Notes under the pieces: model-generated
What the model was told of the DNA's origin: nothing
Databases searched by the model: none
Seen by the model: only the letters and a program-made list of their open reading frames with translations
NCBI RefSeq assembly: GCF_003402535.2
Contig: NZ_AP025170.1
Coordinates: forward strand, 2,852,001-2,916,000
Direction of reading: 5' to 3'
DNA: 64,000 bases
Origin: Cupriavidus sp. P-10
Lineage (GTDB): Bacteria; Pseudomonadota; Gammaproteobacteria; Burkholderiales; Burkholderiaceae
In this document: piece after piece, positions 8,181-15,730 of the stretch
Position numbering within the stretch: position 1 is the stretch's first letter
How the letters are laid out: the number at the start of each line of letters is the position of its first letter
Program-made: the position numbers and the translations under genes

Positions 8181-8270
8181 ATGCCGCCTGTCCGGCATGC
8201 GCAAGGTCAAAAAAGGCAGATCAAGGAAGACTATCTGGGTAGCAAGGAACCGAAGGAAATTCTGGAATGA
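8181..8270 (+). CDS. 29-codon ORF translationally coupled to the TnpB-like gene
   Basis: The ATG at 8181 is preceded by GGGAG at 8171-8175. The ORF encodes 29 residues, highly charged at the C terminus (QIKEDYLGSKEPKEILE), and ends in TGA that overlaps the TnpB-like ATG (ATGA, 8267-8270). A hairpin (8181-8198) would occlude its own start. Whether the peptide is functional, a remnant of a lost regulator, or only a coupling device is unknown. The good ribosome-binding site and the overlap argue that it is translated. Confidence 0.45.
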   Translation: MPPVRHAQGQKRQIKEDYLGSKEPKEILE

Positions 8271-9658
8271 CAATCGTCACCCGCACTCTCTATGCGACGT
8301 CGTCGTGCGTGTCTACGCTTCGCGCAGTGTGCAGGGCGACGGCGTTCGTCCGAGCAGACCTCTGGCGTCGCTACGGCGCGCTGGGGAACGTCGGCAAGAG
8401 TGCGGCCGATATTCGCAAGGAAGTGACGGCTGGCGGCTGGTATGCCTCGCTGGCGGTGGACGGCACAATCCGAGCCGAGACCACGAAGGACGCCGTCAAT
8501 GACATCCTGACGTACAAGGCGGCTGCCTGCGCGAAGGTGCGACAAGCCATCGCAAAGCGGACCTCCGAGGAGGCAGAGCGAAAGCGACTCTATACCCTGC
8601 TCAAACGTGACAAGTGGCTCGAAGACAAGTACCTGCACCGGATGATGCGCAAGTACTTTCGGCACGGCGTTTCGAGTTGCGACAATCAGTTCATCGTCCG
8701 CTCGGACAAGCATCAGAGCCGCGTCAGGGACGGGCACCTTGTCGTCACCATACACATCGCTAGGCAGTACGGCCCTCCGATCGAGCTCACGACGAACAGC
8801 AACGGCAAGAACGTGGACCTCACGGGTTGCAACCTGCGTGTGATCGTCAAGGGTGACGCGGTCGAAATCCACTACGCTACGGCGAAGGCCCACGGGCGCC
8901 CCTGCGGCTCGGGGGAAATTGGCGTCGACAAAGGCTACACCGAGGCCTTCGCCGATTCAGATGGCGAGCATCATGGGCAGACGTTCGGCGCCGTGCTGAG
9001 CGCTTTCAGCGACCAGGTTTCGAAGACCGGCAAAGCACGAAATCGGCTGCATGCTCTCGAAAAAGCCAATCGCAAAGCCGGTCGCATCGCCAAGGCGGAG
9101 CGCATCAGGAAGTGCAACCTTGGACGCGTGAAACTGCAGGCGCGCAGGGACCGCACGCAGCAGCGGTTGCGCACGATTGCCTATCAGTGCGCCCATGCCA
9201 TCGTGGACAAGGCGGCAGTGGTCGGTTCGGAAGATCTGACGTCCCCCATCAAGGGGAGGAGTCAGTGGCGGCACTACAACCGCCGCATGAGCGCATGGGC
9301 CAAGGGTGTACTGGCTCAAGCGCTCGATGAAGTTTGCACGCAGCGTGGAGCGACGCACGTCGTCGTCAACGCCGCCTACACGTCGCAAATGGACTCGTTC
9401 ACGGGCTTGCTGGAAGGCAAGCGCGAGGGCGACAAATTTTACCGTGCCAACGGGGACGTGCTTCAGGCGGACACCAATGCTGCGCGGAACGTGCGGAGCA
9501 GGATTCACGACCGGGAAATCGCCCAGTATATGCCTCACCTCCAGGTGAAGCAGGTTCTGCTCGCGCGCTCCTCCGGCGCAACTGAGCGTCAAGCGGCTTC
9601 AGTTGGGCGGCGCAAGCCGCGTCAACGAAGTGCGGATAAATCCAATGCTCAACTTTGA
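8267..9658 (+). CDS. TnpB-like protein (RuvC-type RNA-guided endonuclease family) lacking the zinc-finger cysteines
   Basis: The 463-residue protein has an N-terminal helical/beta wedge-like region (about residues 30-200) and a split RuvC domain. RuvC-I is GVDKGYTEAF with Asp221, RuvC-II is VVGSEDLTS with Glu322, and RuvC-III is ADTNAARNV with Asp402, so all three catalytic acidic residues are present. The insert between II and III normally carries a TSQ-C-x-x-C zinc ribbon. Here it reads NAAYTSQMDSFTG (about 368-380) and KFYRANGD (about 390-397), with no cysteines. TnpB proteins nick or cut DNA using an RNA made from the element's right end. An AAGGA ribosome-binding site lies 8-9 nt upstream. 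There is no neighbouring TnpA, serine recombinase, CRISPR array or Cas gene. Alternatives are a type V-U-like effector ancestor or a host-domesticated regulator. Confidence 0.85.
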   Translation: MTIVTRTLYATSSCVSTLRAVCRATAFVRADLWRRYGALGNVGKSAADIRKEVTAGGWYASLAVDGTIRAETTKDAVNDILTYKAAACAKVRQAIAKRTSEEAERKRLYTLLKRDKWLEDKYLHRMMRKYFRHGVSSCDNQFIVRSDKHQSRVRDGHLVVTIHIARQYGPPIELTTNSNGKNVDLTGCNLRVIVKGDAVEIHYATAKAHGRPCGSGEIGVDKGYTEAFADSDGEHHGQTFGAVLSAFSDQVSKTGKARNRLHALEKANRKAGRIAKAERIRKCNLGRVKLQARRDRTQQRLRTIAYQCAHAIVDKAAVVGSEDLTSPIKGRSQWRHYNRRMSAWAKGVLAQALDEVCTQRGATHVVVNAAYTSQMDSFTGLLEGKREGDKFYRANGDVLQADTNAARNVRSRIHDREIAQYMPHLQVKQVLLARSSGATERQAASVGRRKPRQRSADKSNAQL

Positions 9659-9660
9659 GC
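9603..9660 (+). ncRNA. Candidate guide-RNA (omega/re-RNA) 3' scaffold at the right end of the TnpB-like gene
   Basis: Two hairpins overlap the last codons of the TnpB-like gene. One is TTGG-GCGGC-GCAA-GCCGC-G-TCAA (9603-9625). The other is GCTCAA-CT-TTGAGC (9647-9660), whose right arm contains the stop codon. In TnpB systems the guide RNA is processed from exactly this 3' region, and the guide begins just past the element end. Here that would be the start of the SIMPL gene. The RNA itself is inferred, not seen. Confidence 0.4.
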
Positions 9661-9667
9661 AGATTTT

Positions 9668-10381
9668 ATGGAACAGAACAAGATGAAACAATGGCTTGCC
9701 GCCACCCTGCTGGGCACCACCGCCATCGTCGCTTCGGCGCATGGCGGGCCGACCGAAACGCCGGCTGGCGTGCTGTCGCTGTCGGCACAGGCCGTGAGTG
9801 AAGTGCCGACCGACATCGTGCACCTGACGCTCGCCGCCGAACAGGAAGGCGCGGAGCCCGCGGCAATCTCGTCGGCGCTGGCCACGCGCACCCAGGCCGT
9901 GCTGGCACAGGCCAAGCGCACGCAGGGCGTGACCGCGGAATCGGGCGGCTTCACCATCCACCCCAGCACCGACCGCAACGGCCGCATCAGCACCTGGCGC
10001 GGGCGTTCCGAGGTCATCCTGAAGTCGCGCGATTTTTCCGCGGTGTCGAAGCTGGCGGGCGAGCTGGCCAGCCAGATGCAGGTGCAGAACATTGCCTTCT
10101 CGCTGTCGCGTGAAGCGCGCGAAGCAGCCGAAGCCAAGCTGGCCGACCAGGCGGTGGCGTCGTTCCGCAACAAGGCGCAGTCGACCACCAAGCTGTTTGG
10201 CTACAACAGCTACACCATCCGGGAAGTCAACGTGAGCGAAAGCGGCGTGGTGCCGCCGATGCCGCGCATGTATGGCGCAGCCAAGGCGATGATGGCCGAT
10301 GCCGCGGTGCCGGTGCCCGTGGAAGGCGGCAAGACACAGGTGACGGTGTCGGTGAACGGGTCGGTGCAGATGCTGAAGTAA
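9668..10381 (+). CDS. SIMPL (DUF541) domain-containing periplasmic protein
   Basis: This 237-residue protein has a signal peptide (MKQWLAATLLGTTAIVASA, counted from the second ATG at 9683). A single SIMPL domain with the typical LSLSAQAVSEVPTDIVHLTLAAE opening follows, then STWRGRSEVILKSRDF and VTVSVNGSVQML at the end. SIMPL proteins are periplasmic or outer-membrane-associated, and their molecular role is poorly defined. The annotated start gives MEQNKMKQW; either ATG (9668 or 9683) is possible, and both lack a strong ribosome-binding site. The gene's normal upstream region appears displaced by the TnpB-like element, whose final hairpin ends 7 bp before 9668. Expression may therefore depend on read-through from that element. 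Confidence 0.82.
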   Translation: MEQNKMKQWLAATLLGTTAIVASAHGGPTETPAGVLSLSAQAVSEVPTDIVHLTLAAEQEGAEPAAISSALATRTQAVLAQAKRTQGVTAESGGFTIHPSTDRNGRISTWRGRSEVILKSRDFSAVSKLAGELASQMQVQNIAFSLSREAREAAEAKLADQAVASFRNKAQSTTKLFGYNSYTIREVNVSESGVVPPMPRMYGAAKAMMADAAVPVPVEGGKTQVTVSVNGSVQMLK

Positions 10382-10447
10382 AGGCCGTTGAGAGGCGGCC
10401 GGCTTGCGGTGCTTCCAAGCCGCCTGAGCTAGGCTCAGCAAGATGTT

Positions 10448-10483
10448 CTCCCTCTCCCCTCATGGCTTCATGGGGAGAGGGAG
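10448..10483. terminator. Bidirectional CT-rich palindrome between convergent genes
   Basis: A perfect 12-bp inverted repeat (CTCCCTCTCCCC 10448-10459 / GGGGAGAGGGAG 10472-10483) lies between SIMPL (plus) and matB (minus). There is no U-tract, so it is probably a stem shared by two converging transcripts. It resembles the palindromes at 54434 and 63473. Confidence 0.55.
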
Positions 10484-10507
10484 CAAACCCTCAGCGTCAC
10501 AAGCGTG

Positions 10508-12058
10508 TTACAGCGCTGCAAACTGCTGCCGCAGCACGTTCTTCTGCACCTTCCCCATCGTATTGCGCGGCAGCTCGTCCACCACGTGCACGCGCTTGGG
10601 CACCTTGAAGTTGGCGATACGGCCCTTGAGCGTGCCGATCATCGCCGATTCATCGATCTCCGCGCCCGGCTTCTTTACCACCACCGCCACCACCGCCTCA
10701 CCGAAGTCCGCGTGCGGCACGCCGATCACGGCACTCTCGGCCACCCCCGGCATCTCGTCGATAAAGCTTTCGATTTCCTTCGGGTAGACGTTGTAGCCGC
10801 CCGAGATGATCAGGTCCTTGCTGCGGCCGACGATGGTCAGGTAGCTTTCCGGCACCTGGCGCTCGCCAGCCTGGCTGGCGATGGCACCACCGAAGCGGCC
10901 GACGTCGCCGGTCTTGAACCACCCGTCGGTGAACTCTTCCCTGGTTTTTTCCGGCATGCGCCAGTAGCCATGGAACACGTTCGGGCCCCTGACCTCGACG
11001 TTGCCGATCTCGCCCGGCGCGCAGAGGCCGCCTTCGCCATCAACCACGCGTACCGAAACGCCAGGCAGCGGCAGGCCGACGGTGCCGCCGATGCGCTCGC
11101 CCAGCGCCGGATCATACGGGTTCGACACCAGCATCACCGTCTCGCTCATGCCATAGCGCTCCAGGATGGTGTGGCCGGTGCGCTCGCGGAAGGCGTCGAA
11201 GGTTTCCAGCAGCAGCGGCGCCGAGCCCGACACGAACAGCCGCATGCGGCGGCAGGTGTCGTCGTCGAAGCGCGGCTCCTGCAGCATGCGCACGTAGTAG
11301 GTCGGCACGCCCATCATCACGGTCGAGCGCGGCAGGAATTTCAGCACCTGCGCCATGTCGAGCCGGGGCGCCCAGATCATCTTGGCGCCGGCCAGCAGCG
11401 CGCCGTGCGAGGCCACGAACAGGCCGTGCACGTGGAAGATCGGCAGCATGTGCAGCAGCACGTCGTCGCTGCGCCAGCCCCAGTATTCGTGCAGCGTCTG
11501 CGCATTGGAGGCGAGGTTGCGGTGCGTCAGCATCGCGCCCTTGCTGCGGCCGGTGGTGCCCGAGGTGTAGAGGATGGCCGCAAGGTCGTCGTCCGCGCGC
11601 GCTACGGTGGCAAAGGTGTCGTCCTTGCCGGCGGCGCGTGCCAGCAGCGAGCCGCTGCGGTCATCGTCCAGCGTAAAGACGTGGTTGACGCCGTGGCGGA
11701 ACGCCACCTTGGAGACCCAGCCGAAATTCTTGCTGCTGCACACCACCACCGACGGCTCGGCGTTGCCGACGAAGTAGTCGATCTCCGCCTCCTGGTAGGC
11801 GGTATTGAGCGGCAGGTAGACATAGCCCGCGCGCAGCGTGGCCAGGTACAGGAACAGCGCCTCGGGCGACTTCTCGACCTGCACGGCCACGCGCGCGCCT
11901 TCGGGCAGGTTCAGCGAGGCCAGCAGGTTGGCCAGCTTGGCGGTGGCGCGGTCGAGGTCGTCCCAGCTGTAATACAGGCCGTCGTGGGTCTCGATGCAGC
12001 AGGCGGTGCGGTCGGCGGGAAAGCGGGTTTCGAACAGGGCGAACAGGTTGGCGTTCAT
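10508..12058 (-). CDS. matB: Malonyl-CoA synthetase (acyl-CoA synthetase family)
   Basis: MatB activates malonate with ATP and CoA to malonyl-CoA in the cytoplasm. The 516-residue protein has the AMP-binding motif AAILYTSGTTGRSKGAML (about residues 157-174), and ERYGMSETVML (A5). YWRMPEKTREEFTDGWFKTGD (A7/A8 region, residues shown in part) and the C-terminal catalytic Lys region PRNTMGKVQKNVLR follow. These are the features of MatB rather than long-chain ligases. The ATG at 12058 starts MNANLFALFETRFP, and the in-frame extension upstream lacks conservation. It is the last gene of the malonate operon. Malonate preference is inferred from the malonyl-CoA decarboxylase upstream. Confidence 0.88.
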   Translation of the reverse strand: MNANLFALFETRFPADRTACCIETHDGLYYSWDDLDRATAKLANLLASLNLPEGARVAVQVEKSPEALFLYLATLRAGYVYLPLNTAYQEAEIDYFVGNAEPSVVVCSSKNFGWVSKVAFRHGVNHVFTLDDDRSGSLLARAAGKDDTFATVARADDDLAAILYTSGTTGRSKGAMLTHRNLASNAQTLHEYWGWRSDDVLLHMLPIFHVHGLFVASHGALLAGAKMIWAPRLDMAQVLKFLPRSTVMMGVPTYYVRMLQEPRFDDDTCRRMRLFVSGSAPLLLETFDAFRERTGHTILERYGMSETVMLVSNPYDPALGERIGGTVGLPLPGVSVRVVDGEGGLCAPGEIGNVEVRGPNVFHGYWRMPEKTREEFTDGWFKTGDVGRFGGAIASQAGERQVPESYLTIVGRSKDLIISGGYNVYPKEIESFIDEMPGVAESAVIGVPHADFGEAVVAVVVKKPGAEIDESAMIGTLKGRIANFKVPKRVHVVDELPRNTMGKVQKNVLRQQFAAL

Positions 12059-12163
12059 GGTGTGGATCGAACGAAAGGCATGGAACGGTATGGAACACGC
12101 AGGGGCGAGGCCCGGGGTGCAGGATCGTGCGGGCATGACAATCCTGCATTCTGGCAGATTTGC

Positions 12164-12946
12164 CTACTCTCCCCGGAACTGCGGCGCCCGGCGCGCCAGG
12201 AAGGCGGCCACGCCCTCGGCATGGTCGGCGCCCTCCGCATAGGCGAAGTGCTCGTCAAGCTCGGCCGGTGACAGCGGCGCCGTCATCGGCGCCAGCCGGC
12301 GGATGGTGGCCTTGTTGATGCGTGCCGCGGCGGGTGCGCCGGCGGCAATGCGACGCACCGCGGCATCGACTTCGGCGGCCAGCGCGCCCGGCTCGACCAC
12401 GCGCGTAAGCAGCCCCTTGGCACGTGCCTCGGCAGCGTCGAAGACGCGGCCTTCGAGCAGTATCTCGAGCGTGGCCGCGCGGCCGGCCAGCGCCAGCAGG
12501 CCTTGCAGCTCGCCCGGCGCCATCGGGAAGCCGAGGCGGTTGATCGGTACGCCGAAGCGGCTGTCCGAGGCGGCGATCCGCAGGTCGCAATGGCACGCGA
12601 TCTCCAGCCCGCCGCCCACGCACACGCCCTCGATCATCGCCACGGTCGGGTGCGGGCATTGCGCCACCGCCGCCAGCGCCGGCGCGATGGTGGCCATGTG
12701 GTAGTTCCGCACCGCGGCCTCGTCGCCGCGTTCGGCGGGAAACTCGGCGATGTCGGCGCCGGCGGCAAAGTTGCCGTCGGCGCCGCGCACCACCACGCAG
12801 CGCAGCGCGGGATCGGCCGCCAGCCGGGTGAAGCCCGCGGCCAGCTCGCGCCACATCTGCGCGGAAATGGCATTGAGCTTGCCGGCGTGCGACAGCGTCA
12901 CGGTCGCCGTGGTGCCCTGCGAGGCAAAGATGACGGTGCCGCTCAT
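12164..12946 (-). CDS. Enoyl-CoA hydratase/isomerase family protein
   Basis: The 260-residue protein shows the crotonase fold. GADGNFAAGADIAEFP (about residues 54-69) forms part of the CoA pocket/oxyanion hole, and IEGVCVGGGLEIACHCDLRIA is the signature segment (about 103-123). The start at 12946 (MSGTVIFASQ) is chosen by conservation, since a longer frame upstream is low-quality. It lies between the Bug binding protein and MatB in the malonate operon. Its substrate is unknown; crotonases of this type hydrate 2-enoyl-CoA or isomerise or decarboxylate CoA esters. The catalytic Glu pair cannot be assigned confidently by eye. Confidence 0.82.
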   Translation of the reverse strand: MSGTVIFASQGTTATVTLSHAGKLNAISAQMWRELAAGFTRLAADPALRCVVVRGADGNFAAGADIAEFPAERGDEAAVRNYHMATIAPALAAVAQCPHPTVAMIEGVCVGGGLEIACHCDLRIAASDSRFGVPINRLGFPMAPGELQGLLALAGRAATLEILLEGRVFDAAEARAKGLLTRVVEPGALAAEVDAAVRRIAAGAPAAARINKATIRRLAPMTAPLSPAELDEHFAYAEGADHAEGVAAFLARRAPQFRGE

Positions 12947-12989
12947 CGCGGCGCCCCGGTGCATCGGATCAGCATGGCATGGCGCTCCG

Positions 12990-14003
12990 TCAGTCCATCT
13001 TGGCGCCGGACTGCTGCACCACCTGCGCCCAGCGGCGGATCTCGGCACGCTGGAACTGCGCGAACTGCTCCTGCGTGAAGGCCGGCGTCTCGGAGCCGTT
13101 GTTGAGCCAGACCTGTTTCATTTCCGGCGTGTTCAACGCCTTCTCGGTCTCGGCGTACAGGCGGTCGACGATCTCCTTGGGCGTACCCTTGGGCACCCAC
13201 ATCGCATACCAGGTCGAGACCTCGTAGTTCGGCACCCCGGCCTCGGCGGCGGTCGGCACATTGGGGAAGGCTGCCGAGCGCTTGCTCGATGCCACTGCCA
13301 GCGCCTTGATGCGGCCCGCGCGGATATGTTGCGCCGACGAGCCAAGGCCGTCGAACATCAGGTCGACCTGGCCCGCGATCAGGTCGGACAGCGCCGGGCC
13401 AGCGCCCTTGTACGGGATATGGGTGATGAAGGTCTTGGTCTGGATCTTGAACAACTCGCCCGCCAGGTGGTGGGCCGAGCCGTTGCCGGCCGAACCGTAG
13501 TTGAGCTTGCCGGGATTGGCCTTGGCGTAGGCGATCAGCTCCTGCAGCGTGTTGGCCTTGACGCGGTTGGGATTGACCACCACGACCTGCGGCGGCTGGG
13601 CGATCACCGTCACCGGGATGAAATCCTTCTCGATGTCGTAGTCCAGCTTCTTGTAGAAGGACGGGGCGATCGCATGGTGCGCGCCGCCGATAAACACGGT
13701 GTAGCCGTCCGGCGCGCCCTTGGCCGCGATGCTGGCGCCAACCGTGCCGCCGGCGCCGCCGCGGTTGTCGATCACGAACTGCTTGCCCAGTTGCTTGGAC
13801 AGCTGCGCGGTCAGCGGGCGCGCAAACGCGTCGGTGCCGCCGCCGGCCGGGAACGGCACAATCACGGTGACGGGCTTGGACGGCCAGGCATCGGCATGCG
13901 CGGCGGGTGCCGCGAACAGCGTGGCGGCGCCGATGCCGGCCACACCCAGTGCCATGCCCGCTGCGCGAGCGCACGCGGCCAGGCTGAACTGACGACGATT
14001 CAT
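12990..14003 (-). CDS. Bug/TctC family tripartite tricarboxylate transporter substrate-binding protein
   Basis: This 337-residue periplasmic protein has a long signal peptide (MNRRQFSLAACARAAGMALG... ending near AAHADA). The Bug hallmarks are WPSKPVTVIVPFPAGGGTDAFAR (in part), DNRGGAGGTVGA and the GxSAHHLAGELF region. Bug proteins bind carboxylates such as dicarboxylates, nicotinate or aromatic acids, usually for a TctAB carrier. No TctA or TctB is present nearby, a common situation in Burkholderiales where Bug genes are highly expanded. Its place between malonyl-CoA decarboxylase and MatB suggests malonate or a related acid as ligand (inference). Confidence 0.88.
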   Translation of the reverse strand: MNRRQFSLAACARAAGMALGVAGIGAATLFAAPAAHADAWPSKPVTVIVPFPAGGGTDAFARPLTAQLSKQLGKQFVIDNRGGAGGTVGASIAAKGAPDGYTVFIGGAHHAIAPSFYKKLDYDIEKDFIPVTVIAQPPQVVVVNPNRVKANTLQELIAYAKANPGKLNYGSAGNGSAHHLAGELFKIQTKTFITHIPYKGAGPALSDLIAGQVDLMFDGLGSSAQHIRAGRIKALAVASSKRSAAFPNVPTAAEAGVPNYEVSTWYAMWVPKGTPKEIVDRLYAETEKALNTPEMKQVWLNNGSETPAFTQEQFAQFQRAEIRRWAQVVQQSGAKMD

Positions 14004-14155
14004 CTTGCTGTCTCCTCTCTCTCTTTTCTTCGGAAAGTCGATCTGATTGCCGCGAGCAGGCGCCGCGGCATGGGTCTACTGCAAAGGTCCCGACAAGCAA
14101 ACGCGGCGCGCGGGGCACCGCGGGTGCGGGGGCGATCCCCGTGACCTGACCAAAG

Positions 14156-15661
14156 TCACAGCAGCTTCCCGACGCTACGACCGATGCGCGGGTTGCCGGC
14201 ACCCAAGCGTGCCAGATTGTCATCCAGCGCCTCGGGCACGTAAAGGTAATTCACCATCATGCCGCAACTCTGGCCGCGGCCTTTTCGCGACAGGTCGGCG
14301 GCCCAGTTGAGCCGCTCGACACAGGCGCCGTTGCCCAGATGGAAGCGCGCCACCGGGTCCGCCGGCAGCGACTGGTGGCGCTCGCGAACCAGGTAATGCG
14401 CGGCCAGCGCCATCGCGATATCGCGCGTCAGCGGGTCAGCATCCGCGGGCGCGTCAGGCGACAGCGCCGTCAGCCACCCTGCCCCGTCTGCCGGCGCCTC
14501 GCCGTGGCGCTCGCGCCAGCGCGCCAGGCGCTTGTCGCCAAGTGCGCGCGACACGGCGCCGGCGTCCTGCTTGCGCAGCCAGTCGGCAAACCCCGGAATC
14601 GGCGACAGCGTGGCGAACTGCTTGACCTTGGGAAATTCGCGCTGCAACTCCTCGATCACGCGCTTGAGCAGGAAATTGCCAAAGCTGACGCCACGCAGGC
14701 CGGCCTGCGTGTTGCTGATCGAATAGAAGATGGCCCACTTCACGCGGCGCAGGTCTTCCAGCGGCGCGGCCTCGTCGAGCAATGTCTGCACATTGGCGGC
14801 CATCTCGGGAACGAACGCCACCTCGACAAAGATCAGCGGCTCACGCGGGATGCGCGGATGGAAAAAGGCGTAGCAGCGGCGGTCAGTGTCGAGCCGGTTG
14901 CGCAGGTCGGTCCACGACGCGATCTCGTGCACGGCCTCGTAGCGGATCAGCTTTTCCAGCAGCGACGCGGGCGAGTCCCAGGTGATGGGCTGCAGTTCCA
15001 GCAGGCCCACATCGAACCAGTTGGAGAACAGCGCCTCGAGGTCGTCGTCAAGCGCGCGCAAGCCAGGTATGCGGCGCTGCCAGCGCAACATGTCGGCGCG
15101 CAACTGGATCAAAAAGTGCAGCCCGCAGGCGCTGCTGCCGCGCTGGCCGTGCAGCGCCGCCAAACGCTTGAAGAATCGGATGCGGGCGTTGGACAGCGCC
15201 TGGGTCAGCCCGGAATGGCCGCCATCGGCGCGTGCGCCGGCCTTGCCATCCCCTTTGCCATCAGCCTTCCCGTCACCCTTGGCATCAGCCTTCGCATCGG
15301 CGGGCTTTTCGCCGCTGCTGCTGGCAACCTCTGCCAGCAGCCCCAGCATGGCACGCCGCGTGGCCTCGTCCGCGGCCTCGTACTCTGCCTGCCATGCCTG
15401 CGCGGCGGCATTGGCGGCGCCGTCGGTCAGGCGGGCATCGAAGCACAGCCGCAACTGCTCGCGCTGGCGGCGCGCCACGCGCGCTGGCAGCGGTGACTCG
15501 CCATCGGCGTGCGCCACGCCGTTGGCGGGCCTGGGCGCGGCCTCGCCCTCGCCTTTGCGGCCCCACCAGCGGCCCAGCCGCGACAGGAAATTAGCGCCGG
15601 CCGGCTCGCTCTCGCCCAGCGGCGCGCTGATTCTCTGGTCACCCGTGTCGAAGGAGTTCAT
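14156..15661 (-). CDS. matA: Malonyl-CoA decarboxylase
   Basis: The 501-residue enzyme decarboxylates malonyl-CoA to acetyl-CoA. The helical N-terminal domain carries an unusual low-complexity linker of Asp/Lys/Gly repeats at about residues 120-146, built of xDxK units. The C-terminal GNAT-like catalytic domain includes IRYEAVHEI, RRCYAFFHPRIPREPLIF, SISNTQAGLRGVSFGNFLLK (about 302-321) and FATLSPIPGF. Near the end, GMMVNYLYVPEALDDN is also conserved. Length exceeds the bacterial family average because of the linker. It is the first enzyme gene of the operon, with a 152-bp gap before the Bug gene. Pairing with MatB gives a complete malonate-to-acetyl-CoA route. Confidence 0.93.
   Translation of the reverse strand: MNSFDTGDQRISAPLGESEPAGANFLSRLGRWWGRKGEGEAAPRPANGVAHADGESPLPARVARRQREQLRLCFDARLTDGAANAAAQAWQAEYEAADEATRRAMLGLLAEVASSSGEKPADAKADAKGDGKADGKGDGKAGARADGGHSGLTQALSNARIRFFKRLAALHGQRGSSACGLHFLIQLRADMLRWQRRIPGLRALDDDLEALFSNWFDVGLLELQPITWDSPASLLEKLIRYEAVHEIASWTDLRNRLDTDRRCYAFFHPRIPREPLIFVEVAFVPEMAANVQTLLDEAAPLEDLRRVKWAIFYSISNTQAGLRGVSFGNFLLKRVIEELQREFPKVKQFATLSPIPGFADWLRKQDAGAVSRALGDKRLARWRERHGEAPADGAGWLTALSPDAPADADPLTRDIAMALAAHYLVRERHQSLPADPVARFHLGNGACVERLNWAADLSRKGRGQSCGMMVNYLYVPEALDDNLARLGAGNPRIGRSVGKLL
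15242..15301. repeat. Five degenerate 12-bp repeats encoding the malonyl-CoA decarboxylase linker
   Basis: On the plus strand the units CTTGCCATCCCC, TTTGCCATCAGC, CTTCCCGTCACC, CTTGGCATCAGC and CTTCGCATCGGC follow one another without gaps. They encode a four-residue xDxK periodicity on the minus strand. The length is likely to vary between strains. Confidence 0.85.
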
Positions 15662-15730
15662 GCGGTACCTGCCTTGTGCATCGATCGGAACGTGAAGGAC
15701 TTTTCATGCCGCCGCGTGCGGCGTGTGCGG

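Larger units (their letters stand above)
8161..9660 (+). mobile_element. Putative TnpB-only (IS200/IS605/IS1341-like) element or derivative
   Basis: The interval holds a TnpB-family gene without a TnpA transposase. It is visibly less GC-rich than its neighbours and is inserted between a TauE gene and the start of a SIMPL gene. The left side carries a hairpin (ATGCCG 8181-8186 / CGGCAT 8193-8198). The right side has GCGGC-GCAA-GCCGC (9607-9620) and the perfect inverted repeat GCTCAA/TTGAGC (9647-9660). Subterminal hairpins without long terminal inverted repeats or target duplication are usual for this superfamily. The ends are estimates. The cargo could equally be a domesticated, immobile gene. 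Confidence 0.5.

Noticed and set aside
8267..9658. Interpretation as a CRISPR-Cas type V locus
   Set aside because: No repeat-spacer array, Cas1/Cas2 or leader is visible anywhere in the window; the protein is better described as TnpB-like.
12945..14223. 426-codon frame overlapping the Bug gene on the same strand
   Set aside because: It is an out-of-frame reading with Arg/Gly-rich sequence; the Bug frame has a signal peptide and family motifs.
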